Source: an uncultured Lachnospiraceae bacterium (lineage in GTDB: Bacteria; Bacillota_A; Clostridia; Lachnospirales; Lachnospiraceae). Taken from it: DNA of 13,038 bases. Below, one piece after another: positions 1 to 7,328 of this stretch. The DNA lies in assembly GCA_910587495.1 (NCBI GenBank), contig CAJUMT010000087.1, forward strand, positions 1 through 13,038. The letters are read 5' to 3'. Position numbers and translations under genes: made by a program. Position 1 is the stretch's first letter; every line of letters begins with the position of its first letter. Below the pieces are notes generated by a model. That model had not been told where the DNA came from. It did not search any database and saw only the letters and a list, made by a program, of their open reading frames with translations.

Positions 1-1032
1 ATGGGCGGTATGTTTTCTGGTTGTGAAAACCTGACAAATTTAGATGTCAGTCATTTTGATACAAGTAATGTAATAGATATGGGCGGTATGTTTTATAGTT
101 GCAAAAGCCTGATGAATTTGGATGTCAGTCAATTTAACACGAATAAAGTGACAGATATGGGAAACATGTTTAGCTGGTGTAATGGTCTGACAAATCTGGA
201 TGTGAGCAAATTTGATACAAGCAAAGTAAGATCTATGTCGGGTATGTTCTTTGACTGTTATAATTTGGCAAATCTGGATGTGAGTAAATTTGATACTGGC
301 AATGTGAGAAATATGAGTGATATGTTTTTCTCTTGTAGGAGTTTAATAAATTTGGATGTCAGCCATTTTGATACGAGTAAAGTAACACAAACATATAGAA
401 TGTTTTTGGGTTGTGAAAATTTAGTAAATTTGGATGTCAGTCATTTTGATATGAGTAATGTAACAGATATGAATGCCATGTTTGAAGATTGCAGTAGCCT
501 GACAAATTTGGACGTCAGTCATTTTGACACGAGTAAGGTAGTAGGTGAATTTTCTTTCGACACAGGAATGTCAAATATGTTTAATGGTTGCAGTAGCCTG
601 ACGAATTTGGATGTCAGCAATTTTGATACAAGTAATGTGACAAATATGGAGAGCATGTTTGCTGGCTGCGAAAACTTGACAAATTTAGATGTTAGTCATT
701 TTGTTACGAGTAACGTGAAAAATATGAGGAATATGTTTCACTTTTGTAATGCTCTAAAAAATCTGGATGTTAGTCATTTTGATACAAGAAATGTAACAAA
801 TATGAGTGGTATGTTTTTTGATTGTGAAAGTCTGACAAATTTGGATGTCGGTCAATTTAACACAAGTAATGCAACAGATATGAGCTTCATGTTTGGTAAT
901 TGTGTTAGTCTGACAAATTTGGATGTCAGTAAATTTGATACAAGAAATGTAATAGATATGTATGGTATGTTTGGTAATAGTAGTTTGACCGAGTTGGATT
1001 TGAGTAGTTTTGATGTAAGTAAAGTTGTTAAG
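1..1032 (+). repeat. Thirteen tandem 78-bp BspA/DUF285-type repeats
   Basis: The unit is 26 residues, of the form M-x-x-M-F-x-x-C-x-x-L-x-N-L-D-V-S-x-F-D-T-S-x-V-x-x. Units start at residues 1, 27, 53, 79, 105, 131, 157, 190, 216, 242, 268, 294 and 320. Unit 7 is 33 residues because of a 7-residue insertion around GEFSFDTG. Unit 13 is 25 residues, lacks the Cys and drifts from the consensus, as a capping repeat would. The first twelve units each carry one Cys at the same place, so the solenoid should have a ladder of cysteines. The array probably continues upstream of the window. This repeat type occurs in surface proteins such as BspA and in Mycoplasma and Clostridia lipoproteins. Confidence 0.93.
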
Positions 1033-4000
1033 AATACATTGTTTGATGAATGCGATATGATTTCCGATTGTAGTAATTTAAGTATAATCCACACCCCGTA
1101 CAATCTTTCCATTTCTGTAAGCCTGCCCACAGAATCAGGCGACGTCTGGTATCGTTCCGACGGAACAACCGTTACAGAGTTACCGCAAAATCTAAGCTAC
1201 AGTGTCGTACTGGGCAGAAATCATATTCCGGGGGAGAATCAGACAGAAGCCTCCCAAAAGCTCCGCGTAACCATGACGCGCAATAATGTCAAATATAATT
1301 TGCTGGAAGACAAACAGTTTTTCAGTAAAGCATCTTCCGAAAAAGTTTCTGTTTCTGTTTCGGCAGACTGGGGCGAAGCTTCTCCTGGCATGATAGCGTT
1401 AGTCCAGGATGGACGTACTGTTTTACAGGACAGTAAAGGCTCTTTCACCAATATAGAACCGTCAAAGTTATTTGAAGTGAATAAAAGCATTTATGTAGTT
1501 TTGACAGATGCGGATAATAAGGAAACGGCAAGACGAAAACTGTTGATGTCCATTACGCCCATATCAACGGATCGATTACAGCACGAGCCTTCTACGATTC
1601 GTTTGATAGTTTATCAAAATAAAAAGAAAAGCAAAACGATCAATGACGATTATGAAGTGGCTAAAAATGCGACAGTCATACTTGATAAAACATGTAAGTG
1701 GACAAATGACAAAGGTATTGTACAGATACCTTACATGTCTTCCGGTTCTGTTACCATAGAAAAAGAAAATTATATAACGCGGACCCTGACGGCGGAACAG
1801 CTTGCGGAATCCACATCTGTATATCTGCAGCAGAAGCCGGATGGGGCGCCTGTAGTTTTTGCTGTATGGATCGAGAATACTGACGTTTTGACACATACAT
1901 GTGGATTGAATATGTTAGATAAGTCTCCCAGGACACTTACTGCGGAAGTAGATTGGGGTGACTCTTCCATGGGGAGTATTAAACTGGTTCAGGATGCCAG
2001 GTCAGTTGCATTTGAGGGAAATACATTAACGACTGTTATCAGCGATAAATTTGATACAAGTGAAAAACTTTATATAGTAGCTGTAGATGCGGAGGGAAAA
2101 TCTACCAAAAAAGAACTGAAATTTGATAATGCCGTAAAACCAAAAGCAGTCAGGGATCTGGATGAAGCGGCATTTTCTGTCGGTGATGGAATTGATGTAC
2201 AGCTTTCTGAAGATTTTAAACCCAAACTGTTTGCGGGAGAAAAACTGGGTGTGAATGTTGAATCAGCAACTCCGGTGACAGTTTCTGCGGAAAATGGGAA
2301 AATAAAGGTCTCGATTGGCGTAGACTTAATAAGCTACAGCTATTCTAATAAGAGCACTACAAATTCTGACACGAAAAATACGACGCATGTCATAAAAAGG
2401 GAAGTAAAAACATTCATTGATAAGCTGAAAGATACAGAAGCTTTTGACAAAGAGGGAACCATAAAAGATGACCAGGGTACAGCAAGCGCCGATACAAGTA
2501 AATGGGATTCCTGTTTGAAAAAACTTGAAAATATTAATCGGACGTATAGAAATGCAATAAAATGTCCACAGGGTAAATTCGGAGTCGATGCCGATTTTAC
2601 TGTTCTTGGATTTGCAGAAGGATGTTATGATGAAAACGGAACCATTACATGGCTGGATGGCGGAGTTATTCTCAACCCCTCTGTTTCTGTAAAAAAAGAC
2701 TTGCCTTTTTTAATGCCGTTCGTACCTGTTCCTGTTCCGATGTTTTTTGAAACTTCGTTTTCCGCGAAAGTTTTGGCTCAGTTGAATCTTATTTTCAATG
2801 AAACGGCAAAGAATTTTATGCCTGATGGAGAAATTTCAGGTACAATTGCAATATCCGGCGACCTGAATGTGGGGGTTAATCATATACTTTATGGCGGCGG
2901 AGGCCTGGAGGGTAAGCTAAAACCAGAGTGGAGAATATATATTGGCGCTGACGACCATTTTAAACTTACTGCGACATTAAACGCATATGTAAAAGGGGGG
3001 ATTGTCTTTTTTGAAGGGAAACATCCATTTGATCCCATATATGATGAAATCTGGATTGATTATCCATCCGGGCGGACAGCTGCGTCTTCTTTGGAAAATG
3101 TCGGCACATCCGGTTTGTATGACGCTTCAAATTATGAATTGAAAGATCTGTCCTATCTTAATGGAAGTTCTGAATTTACGGAAGATTTATCCATAGACGG
3201 GGCATCTGACAGCGGCGGAACCAGTATAAAAACAAATATTTACAGGGAGTCTACACCGGAGTATGTGGTTTTTGACGATGGCAGACGTCTGGCAGTGTGG
3301 CTTGATTCCAAAGATGATAATGCAAACCATATCTGTCTTTATTATTCGTATTATGATGGAAGCGTATGGAGCGCGCCTGCGTTGATTCTGGATGATGGCA
3401 CGACGGATTTGTGTCCGTCTATAATCAAAGTCGGCGATACGGTCTATGTGGCATGGCAGAATGCAACAAAGGCGTTTACGCTCACAGATGACTTGACGAT
3501 TGACGATATAGCGCCAGATTTTGATATTTCTGTTGCCGTATTTAATAAAGACGATCATACGTTTACATCTGAAACTTTATCTTCTGATAATTTGGACATG
3601 CTTCCGTGTGTTTGCTCTGATAATGAGGGAAAAGTTTGTGTGGCATGGGTTAATAATGGCGAAAACGACTGGTTCGGCAATAATCAGAAAAACAGCATCC
3701 TGTACAGCGAATATGATGGCGGTTCGTGGTCTACGCCGACAGCTGCTTACGACAATCTGTATTCGGTCGGCAGTCTTTCTGTTGATTACAATGATGGACT
3801 GCATTTTGCCTACGCGCTCGATACAGACGGAAATATAAACACGACAGATGACCTTAGAGTTTATGAGGACGAAAAAAGAGTCAGCACAAGCGGCAAAGCA
3901 GAGAGCAGTCCTATGTATTTTAACCATGAACTTTACTGGTATACACAAAACAATATTGTTAATAAAAAAATGGAAGCCAAAGCTGGCAATATTTTGTCTG

Positions 4001-6981
4001 ACCGTTACCGGCTGGTTGAACTGGACGGGACGCTTGCCGCTGTATATCCGCAGTCAAAAGGGCTGTGTTCAGCGCTTGTAGCATCCTGTTTCAATCCTGA
4101 TACTGAATCCTGGGGGGATGCAAGGGCTTTGACAGACGACGGCAGTTTTATTGGTGCTTTTTCTGCTTCTGCAGCTCCTGACGGCACATTGGAATTGCTG
4201 ATGAACCGTACAGAAGTTGTCGGAGAAATGACAGACGAGGAGCCGTATGGCACGGCCAGTCTGGTTCTCTTTGCTGACAGTCCATATTGTGATTTGAGCC
4301 TTGGCGAGCCTTTGTTCGATGAAAGTACATTTTGTGTAAATGAACCTATGTTCTTTACGTTTGATCTGACTAATAACGGCACACAGACGATTCGATCTGC
4401 CGCAATTGATATCATTGAGAATGGTGCGGTTATTTCTACGACAAATATCTATGATACGCTGGTGCCTGGAGACACCATTGAAGCTTCGGCGTCTTTTAAT
4501 GTTTCAAAAGCAGTTGACATACAGAATATCGAGATTGTCGCAAAGCCAAACGATATGACGGATATTGATTTGTCCAATAATACGCAGAAGGTGATTCTTG
4601 GATACGAAGATGTCAGTGTGGAAAATGTTACATATGGCATGGGAGAAAATGAAGAGATTATTATTTCCGCAGACATTGTTAATCACGGATATGTAGGAAA
4701 AAGCGGGATAGAAGTGGCGCTTGTAGAGGGCAGTTTAGATGGAACGGTAATTGATACAAAAAGAATTGATTCCATCGGTTCTATGGATTTAGATACGGTT
4801 TCATTTACTGTTGAAGCAAAAAAATTTGGTATATATTATGTTGTAATCACAAAAGGGGATGATAAATATATTGCGAATAACAGTGATTTTCTTATTGTCA
4901 GTGATAAAGAGCTGCCAGAAGAAGAATATGTCAGTGTGCCTGCAGCAAGTATAGATTCAGGCACAAGGGTTCTGAAAGGTACGAAGGTCAGTCTGATGTG
5001 CGATACGCCGGACGCCAGGATTTACTATACGCTGGATGGGACAGATCCGACGACAGACAGCAATCTTTATGGTGAAGCCATCATGATTGAAAAAGATGTA
5101 ACAATAAAAGTGTTTGCTGTCAAAGAGGGATACATAGACAGCGATATTGTTTCGTTTGTATACACGGTTTTAGATGATGCAGAGGATTCGGAAGATGTGC
5201 TGCCGGGTGATATTCCTTCTGATGGTAAAATTCCTCAAGGACTTTGGATTGCGGGTATTGATGAAAGTTACCCTTATACTGGAAAAGCTATAAAACCGGC
5301 AGTGCGCGTCTATGATAGTGATAAGAGACTGAAAGCAGGACGGGACTATGGCATCAGTTATAAAAATAATACCAAAGCCAATAATGCGTCCAATGCCAGG
5401 ACGGCACCTGCGGTGGTCGTAAAGGGAAAAGGGAACTATAAAGGGACAGAAACGGCTGTATTCAAAATATCAGCGGCGGATCTGGGCAGTGTGACAGCAG
5501 AAGACCTGACATTGGCTTATAATGATAAGGTTCAGAAAAAAGTTCCAAAGGTAACCTATAATGGAAAGAAACTGTCAAATAATAAAGACTTTACAGTGAC
5601 TTATCCTGACAAAGGCGCAGACGCCTATAAAGCGGAAGGAAGCTATAACGTCGTCCTGACCGGAAAAGGCAATTTTACCGGAACACTTACCCTGAAGCTT
5701 GACATTACAAATAAGACATTGATCAGCAAAGCGAAAGTAGCGAAGATACCAAACCAGCCTTATGATGGAAAAGAAAAAACACCGGCGCTTACAGTTACCA
5801 TGAAAGAGACGCCGCTGACGGAAGGGACAGATTATACAGTCAGATATGAGAACAATACAGAAGCCGGAACGGCGCGGGTTGTTCTGACCGGAATCGGGGA
5901 ACATTATGCCGGAACGAAGAAAGTGACTTTCAAGATTACGGGCACGCCTCTGAAAGGCGCGGTGGTAACCGGCATGGAAGGTAAGACATATACTTACGAC
6001 GGTGCGGAGCATAGGCCGGATCCTACGGTTACTTTAGACGGGAAATTACTGACAGAAGGAACGGACTATAAAGTCTCCTATTCCAATAATGTAAATGCAG
6101 GAAAAGCGACGGTCGTCGTGCAGGGGATCCATGCCTATACCGGAACGATCAAAAAGACTTTCAGGATATCGGCGTATGATTTAAACGATCAGGAGATACG
6201 GATAGAAGGCCCGGAGCAGAAGGTGAAGTATGTCAAAGGCGGGAGCAAGCCGGAGATAAAACTGACTTTCGCAGACCGGAAGCTTATGGAAGGAAAAGAT
6301 TATAAAGTATCCTATCAGAACAATAAAGCCGTCACTGCGTCCGGCACTGTGAAGCGGCCAAAGCTTATCATTAAAGGAAAGGGGAATTTCCGGGGAACTT
6401 TATCAAAGGAATTTAACATTATAAGCAAGGCGTTGCACGATGAGGAATCTCCTGTAACATTGTCCGTGGCGGATATAGCTTTTGTGGATAAAGCCGGAAA
6501 ATACATTAGTAAGCCTGTGCTGACGGATGCGGACGGAAAGAAGCTCATTGCAGGAAAAGACTATGAGAGCGCGGTAACATATACGCTGGAAAACGGCAAA
6601 GTACTGACGGACGAAGATACCGTGGATGCAGGCGTAAACATCCGGGTGAAAGTAGTAGGGAAAGGCGCTTATTATGGGGAGCTGGAAACCGTTTACCGGG
6701 TGACGAAAAGCGATTTCAATCAGGCAAAAATCAGGATTCCGGCGCAGGCCTATACAGGCAAAGAGGTTACTTTGAGCGAAAAAGATATTACCGTAAAGAT
6801 TGCCAACAGCACTTTAACGCCTGGGACTGATTATGAAATCGTGAAAGGAAGTTATAAAAATAATGTAAAGAAAGGAACGGCCACTGTAAAGGTAGTTGGG
6901 AAGGGAAATTATGGCGGAACAAAAACAATAAAATTTAAAATTGTGTCGAAGAAATTTGTGTGGTTCTGGCGGCTGTTTTAA
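1..6981 (+). CDS. Giant modular BspA-type leucine-rich-repeat surface protein (5' end missing)
   Basis: 2,326 codons are visible. The frame is open from base 1, and the first ATG lies inside a repeat unit with no ribosome binding site in view, so the true start and any signal peptide are upstream. Visible order: BspA/DUF285-type repeats (residues 1-344); a beta domain at about 447-525 that recurs at about 641-710, flanking a carboxypeptidase-regulatory-like domain (531-612); an unassigned stretch (711-1050); a beta-propeller-like region (1082-1406); two CARDB-like domains (1427-1635); a chitobiase C-terminal-like domain (1645-1723); and seven Ig-like repeats (1747-2316). The protein ends in KKFVWFWRLF followed by TAA. 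There is no LPXTG motif, S-layer homology domain or choline-binding repeat. I see no catalytic motif, so I infer an extracellular adhesion or glycan-binding scaffold. The 60-residue gene downstream has its own promoter. Family type is fairly certain; ligand and anchoring are unknown. Confidence 0.9.
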   Translation: MGGMFSGCENLTNLDVSHFDTSNVIDMGGMFYSCKSLMNLDVSQFNTNKVTDMGNMFSWCNGLTNLDVSKFDTSKVRSMSGMFFDCYNLANLDVSKFDTGNVRNMSDMFFSCRSLINLDVSHFDTSKVTQTYRMFLGCENLVNLDVSHFDMSNVTDMNAMFEDCSSLTNLDVSHFDTSKVVGEFSFDTGMSNMFNGCSSLTNLDVSNFDTSNVTNMESMFAGCENLTNLDVSHFVTSNVKNMRNMFHFCNALKNLDVSHFDTRNVTNMSGMFFDCESLTNLDVGQFNTSNATDMSFMFGNCVSLTNLDVSKFDTRNVIDMYGMFGNSSLTELDLSSFDVSKVVKNTLFDECDMISDCSNLSIIHTPYNLSISVSLPTESGDVWYRSDGTTVTELPQNLSYSVVLGRNHIPGENQTEASQKLRVTMTRNNVKYNLLEDKQFFSKASSEKVSVSVSADWGEASPGMIALVQDGRTVLQDSKGSFTNIEPSKLFEVNKSIYVVLTDADNKETARRKLLMSITPISTDRLQHEPSTIRLIVYQNKKKSKTINDDYEVAKNATVILDKTCKWTNDKGIVQIPYMSSGSVTIEKENYITRTLTAEQLAESTSVYLQQKPDGAPVVFAVWIENTDVLTHTCGLNMLDKSPRTLTAEVDWGDSSMGSIKLVQDARSVAFEGNTLTTVISDKFDTSEKLYIVAVDAEGKSTKKELKFDNAVKPKAVRDLDEAAFSVGDGIDVQLSEDFKPKLFAGEKLGVNVESATPVTVSAENGKIKVSIGVDLISYSYSNKSTTNSDTKNTTHVIKREVKTFIDKLKDTEAFDKEGTIKDDQGTASADTSKWDSCLKKLENINRTYRNAIKCPQGKFGVDADFTVLGFAEGCYDENGTITWLDGGVILNPSVSVKKDLPFLMPFVPVPVPMFFETSFSAKVLAQLNLIFNETAKNFMPDGEISGTIAISGDLNVGVNHILYGGGGLEGKLKPEWRIYIGADDHFKLTATLNAYVKGGIVFFEGKHPFDPIYDEIWIDYPSGRTAASSLENVGTSGLYDASNYELKDLSYLNGSSEFTEDLSIDGASDSGGTSIKTNIYRESTPEYVVFDDGRRLAVWLDSKDDNANHICLYYSYYDGSVWSAPALILDDGTTDLCPSIIKVGDTVYVAWQNATKAFTLTDDLTIDDIAPDFDISVAVFNKDDHTFTSETLSSDNLDMLPCVCSDNEGKVCVAWVNNGENDWFGNNQKNSILYSEYDGGSWSTPTAAYDNLYSVGSLSVDYNDGLHFAYALDTDGNINTTDDLRVYEDEKRVSTSGKAESSPMYFNHELYWYTQNNIVNKKMEAKAGNILSDRYRLVELDGTLAAVYPQSKGLCSALVASCFNPDTESWGDARALTDDGSFIGAFSASAAPDGTLELLMNRTEVVGEMTDEEPYGTASLVLFADSPYCDLSLGEPLFDESTFCVNEPMFFTFDLTNNGTQTIRSAAIDIIENGAVISTTNIYDTLVPGDTIEASASFNVSKAVDIQNIEIVAKPNDMTDIDLSNNTQKVILGYEDVSVENVTYGMGENEEIIISADIVNHGYVGKSGIEVALVEGSLDGTVIDTKRIDSIGSMDLDTVSFTVEAKKFGIYYVVITKGDDKYIANNSDFLIVSDKELPEEEYVSVPAASIDSGTRVLKGTKVSLMCDTPDARIYYTLDGTDPTTDSNLYGEAIMIEKDVTIKVFAVKEGYIDSDIVSFVYTVLDDAEDSEDVLPGDIPSDGKIPQGLWIAGIDESYPYTGKAIKPAVRVYDSDKRLKAGRDYGISYKNNTKANNASNARTAPAVVVKGKGNYKGTETAVFKISAADLGSVTAEDLTLAYNDKVQKKVPKVTYNGKKLSNNKDFTVTYPDKGADAYKAEGSYNVVLTGKGNFTGTLTLKLDITNKTLISKAKVAKIPNQPYDGKEKTPALTVTMKETPLTEGTDYTVRYENNTEAGTARVVLTGIGEHYAGTKKVTFKITGTPLKGAVVTGMEGKTYTYDGAEHRPDPTVTLDGKLLTEGTDYKVSYSNNVNAGKATVVVQGIHAYTGTIKKTFRISAYDLNDQEIRIEGPEQKVKYVKGGSKPEIKLTFADRKLMEGKDYKVSYQNNKAVTASGTVKRPKLIIKGKGNFRGTLSKEFNIISKALHDEESPVTLSVADIAFVDKAGKYISKPVLTDADGKKLIAGKDYESAVTYTLENGKVLTDEDTVDAGVNIRVKVVGKGAYYGELETVYRVTKSDFNQAKIRIPAQAYTGKEVTLSEKDITVKIANSTLTPGTDYEIVKGSYKNNVKKGTATVKVVGKGNYGGTKTIKFKIVSKKFVWFWRLF
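1339..2130 (+). repeat. Duplicated beta domain flanking a carboxypeptidase-regulatory-like domain
   Basis: Copy one (about residues 447-525) has VSVSADWGEASPG, then LVQDGRTV, then SIYVVLTDADNKET. Copy two (about 641-710) has LTAEVDWGDSSMG, then LVQDARSV, then KLYIVAVDAEGKST. The shared pattern is a DWG-(E/D)-x-S strand, an I-x-L-V-Q-D strand and a Y-x-V-x-x-D-A-x-x-K strand. Between them, residues 531-612 contain NATVILDKTCKWTNDKGIVQ followed by SGSVTIEKENYITRT. This resembles the transthyretin-like carboxypeptidase regulatory fold, with a T-(D/N)-x-x-G turn followed by a V-x-I-x-K-x-x-Y strand. The duplication is visible directly; the fold names are inference. Confidence 0.6.
2131..3150 (+). 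other. Unassigned ~340-residue region of the giant protein
   Basis: Residues 711-1050 match no domain I recognise. The first part (about 711-880) is polar, with a Ser/Thr/Asn-rich stretch and a charged, probably helical piece (VKTFIDKLKDTEAF). Residues 899-915 are a hydrophobic, proline-rich run (LPFLMPFVPVPVPMFF), too broken by proline to be a normal membrane helix. Then come alternating amphipathic strands (KVLAQLNLIF, GTIAISGDLNVGV, a GGGG turn, WRIYIGADDHFKLTATLNAYVKGG) and KHPFDPIYDEIWIDYPSGR. The alternation suggests a beta-rich, perhaps barrel-like or lipid-facing fold, but that is inference. Confidence 0.5.
3244..4218 (+). other. Beta-propeller-like region (sialidase/BNR-like blades, no catalytic set seen)
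   Basis: Residues 1082-1406 contain recurring blade-like units. Strands of the type LAVWLDS, VYVAWQNA, VCVAWVNN and LHFAYALD alternate with outer strands such as YYDGSVWSAPALI, EYDGGSWSTPTAA and FNPDTESWGDARAL. The D-G-x-x-W-S-x-P element resembles the Asp-box type turns of sialidase-like propellers. The arginine triad and catalytic Tyr/Glu of sialidases are not recognisable, so I call only the fold. Five or six blades seem possible; the exact number cannot be set by eye. Confidence 0.55.
4279..4905 (+). other. Two CARDB-like (cell-adhesion-related) Ig-fold domains
   Basis: Residues 1427-1533 and 1536-1635 share the CARDB pattern. The strand FFTFDLTNNGTQTI in the first matches IIISADIVNHGYVGKSG in the second. 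Each then has a strand with a negative inverted pair, a V-P-G-D or similar turn, a strand before the end, and a terminal D-x-x-x-x-N-N (DIDLSNN and DKYIANN). Such domains usually serve as spacers or protein-protein modules in secreted bacterial proteins. Confidence 0.65.
4933..5169 (+). other. Chitobiase/beta-hexosaminidase C-terminal-like domain
   Basis: Residues 1645-1723 carry the hallmark elements in order: a G-T-x-V-x-L strand (KGTKVSLMC), RIYYTLDGTDPTTDSNLY, then VTIKVFAVKEGYIDSDIV ending in FVYTV. The Y-T-L-D-G-(T/S)-x-P-(T/S) core is characteristic of this Ig-like domain, which is common as a linker or binding module in extracellular proteins of Clostridia. An acidic linker (about 1724-1746) separates it from the Ig-like repeat tail. 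Confidence 0.8.
5239..6948 (+). repeat. Seven tandem Ig-like repeats of 76-91 residues at the C-terminus
   Basis: Repeats begin near residues 1747, 1830, 1909, 1987, 2063, 2150 and 2241. The shared pattern is (Y)-x-G-K near the start, then P-x-(V/L)-x-V, then L-x-x-G-(K/T)-D-Y-x-V-x-Y-x-N-N, then G-T-A-x-V-x-(V/L)-x-G-x-G-x-Y-x-G-T, then F-x-I. Repeats 2 and 6 are the most diverged: repeat 2 has NNKDFTVTYPDKGAD, and repeat 6 has an enlarged DY-to-G-K-G loop. Repeats of this kind form stalks in many Lachnospiraceae surface proteins. The underlying DNA is clearly richer in GC than the rest of the gene. Confidence 0.85.
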
Positions 6982-6997
6982 ATCGTCAAATAACAGC

Positions 6998-7026
6998 TTT
7001 ACACATTTTAATCATTCCATTATAAT
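6998..7026 (+). promoter_or_regulatory. Sigma-A type promoter for the 60-residue gene
   Basis: TTTACA at 6998-7003 and a perfect TATAAT at 7021-7026 are separated by exactly 17 bases. Transcription should begin near 7033. That leaves a leader of about 45 bases, with the ribosome binding site AAGGTGG at 7064-7070 placed 7 bases before the ATG at 7078. The promoter starts only 17 bases after the stop of the giant gene, and no terminator lies between, so some read-through from upstream is also possible. Confidence 0.8.
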
Positions 7027-7077
7027 ATAGGAATAAGTATCAACTATAGAACAGGTAAGTGAAAAGGTGGTGAAAAG

Positions 7078-7260
7078 ATGACTGAAAAAGAAATGCTGAA
7101 GATGACTATTGAAGAGTTTGACAGGCTGCAGGATTATATGCAGTCTTGTGAAGAAGATTCAGAGGTATATAAAAAGATGAAGCGGCGTTATACAGCACTG
7201 AAGGTCATTCTCACGGCTTCCGGCATCAATCTTACTGAAATAGACTATATTAAGGCGTAG
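7078..7260 (+). CDS. Small helical protein of 60 residues, function unknown
   Basis: This is a real gene judged by its near-consensus promoter, a good ribosome binding site (AAGGTGG, 7 bases from the ATG) and a terminator-like hairpin 20 bases after the stop. The protein is soluble and mostly helical, with no membrane segment or signal peptide. Residues 1-29 are acidic (MTEKEML, TIEEFDRLQDYM, CEEDSEVY) and residues 32-37 are basic (KKMKRR). The tail is more hydrophobic (LKVILTASGINLTEIDYIKA). The M-T-x-E-E-F-D-x-L-Q-x-Y-M spacing fits one amphipathic helix. I do not recognise a named family. It resembles the short conserved hypothetical proteins of Clostridia and could be a small adaptor or regulator, but nothing in the sequence fixes a role. 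Confidence 0.8.
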   Translation: MTEKEMLKMTIEEFDRLQDYMQSCEEDSEVYKKMKRRYTALKVILTASGINLTEIDYIKA

Positions 7261-7280
7261 AGAAAAAATTTGCCATTATG

Positions 7281-7307
7281 AATCCCCCGGATACAACCCG
7301 GGGGATT
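7281..7307. terminator. Hairpin between convergent genes, probable shared terminator
   Basis: A perfect 10-bp stem (AATCCCCCGG at 7281-7290 pairing with CCGGGGGATT at 7298-7307) closes a 7-base loop. On the plus strand the stem is followed by TCTTGCTT, a moderate T-rich tail, so it suits termination of the 60-residue gene. It also lies 21 bases after the stop of the minus-strand gene that ends at 7329. On that strand the T-run (complement of 7262-7267) is more distant, so minus-strand termination may be weaker. Confidence 0.8.
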
Positions 7308-7328
7308 TCTTGCTTGGTGCATATGGGT

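Noticed and set aside
1..3. ATG at base 1 as the true start of the giant gene
   Set aside because: It falls in the middle of a repeat array whose unit begins with Met. There is no ribosome binding site or signal peptide in view, and the frame is open to the window edge.
1..1032. CRISPR array or mobile-element repeats
   Set aside because: The repeats are contiguous, in frame and encode a BspA-type protein solenoid; there are no spacers. No transposase, integrase or terminal inverted repeats were seen anywhere in the window.
3244..4218. Sialidase activity for the propeller-like region
   Set aside because: Only blade-like strands and D-G-x-x-W turns are seen. The arginine triad and catalytic Tyr/Glu cannot be identified.
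4005..4415. 136-codon reading frame on the minus strand within the giant gene
   Set aside because: It lies wholly inside a well-supported coding region, has no recognisable motif and no ribosome binding site, so it is a shadow frame. The same holds for the other minus-strand frames under 1-6981.
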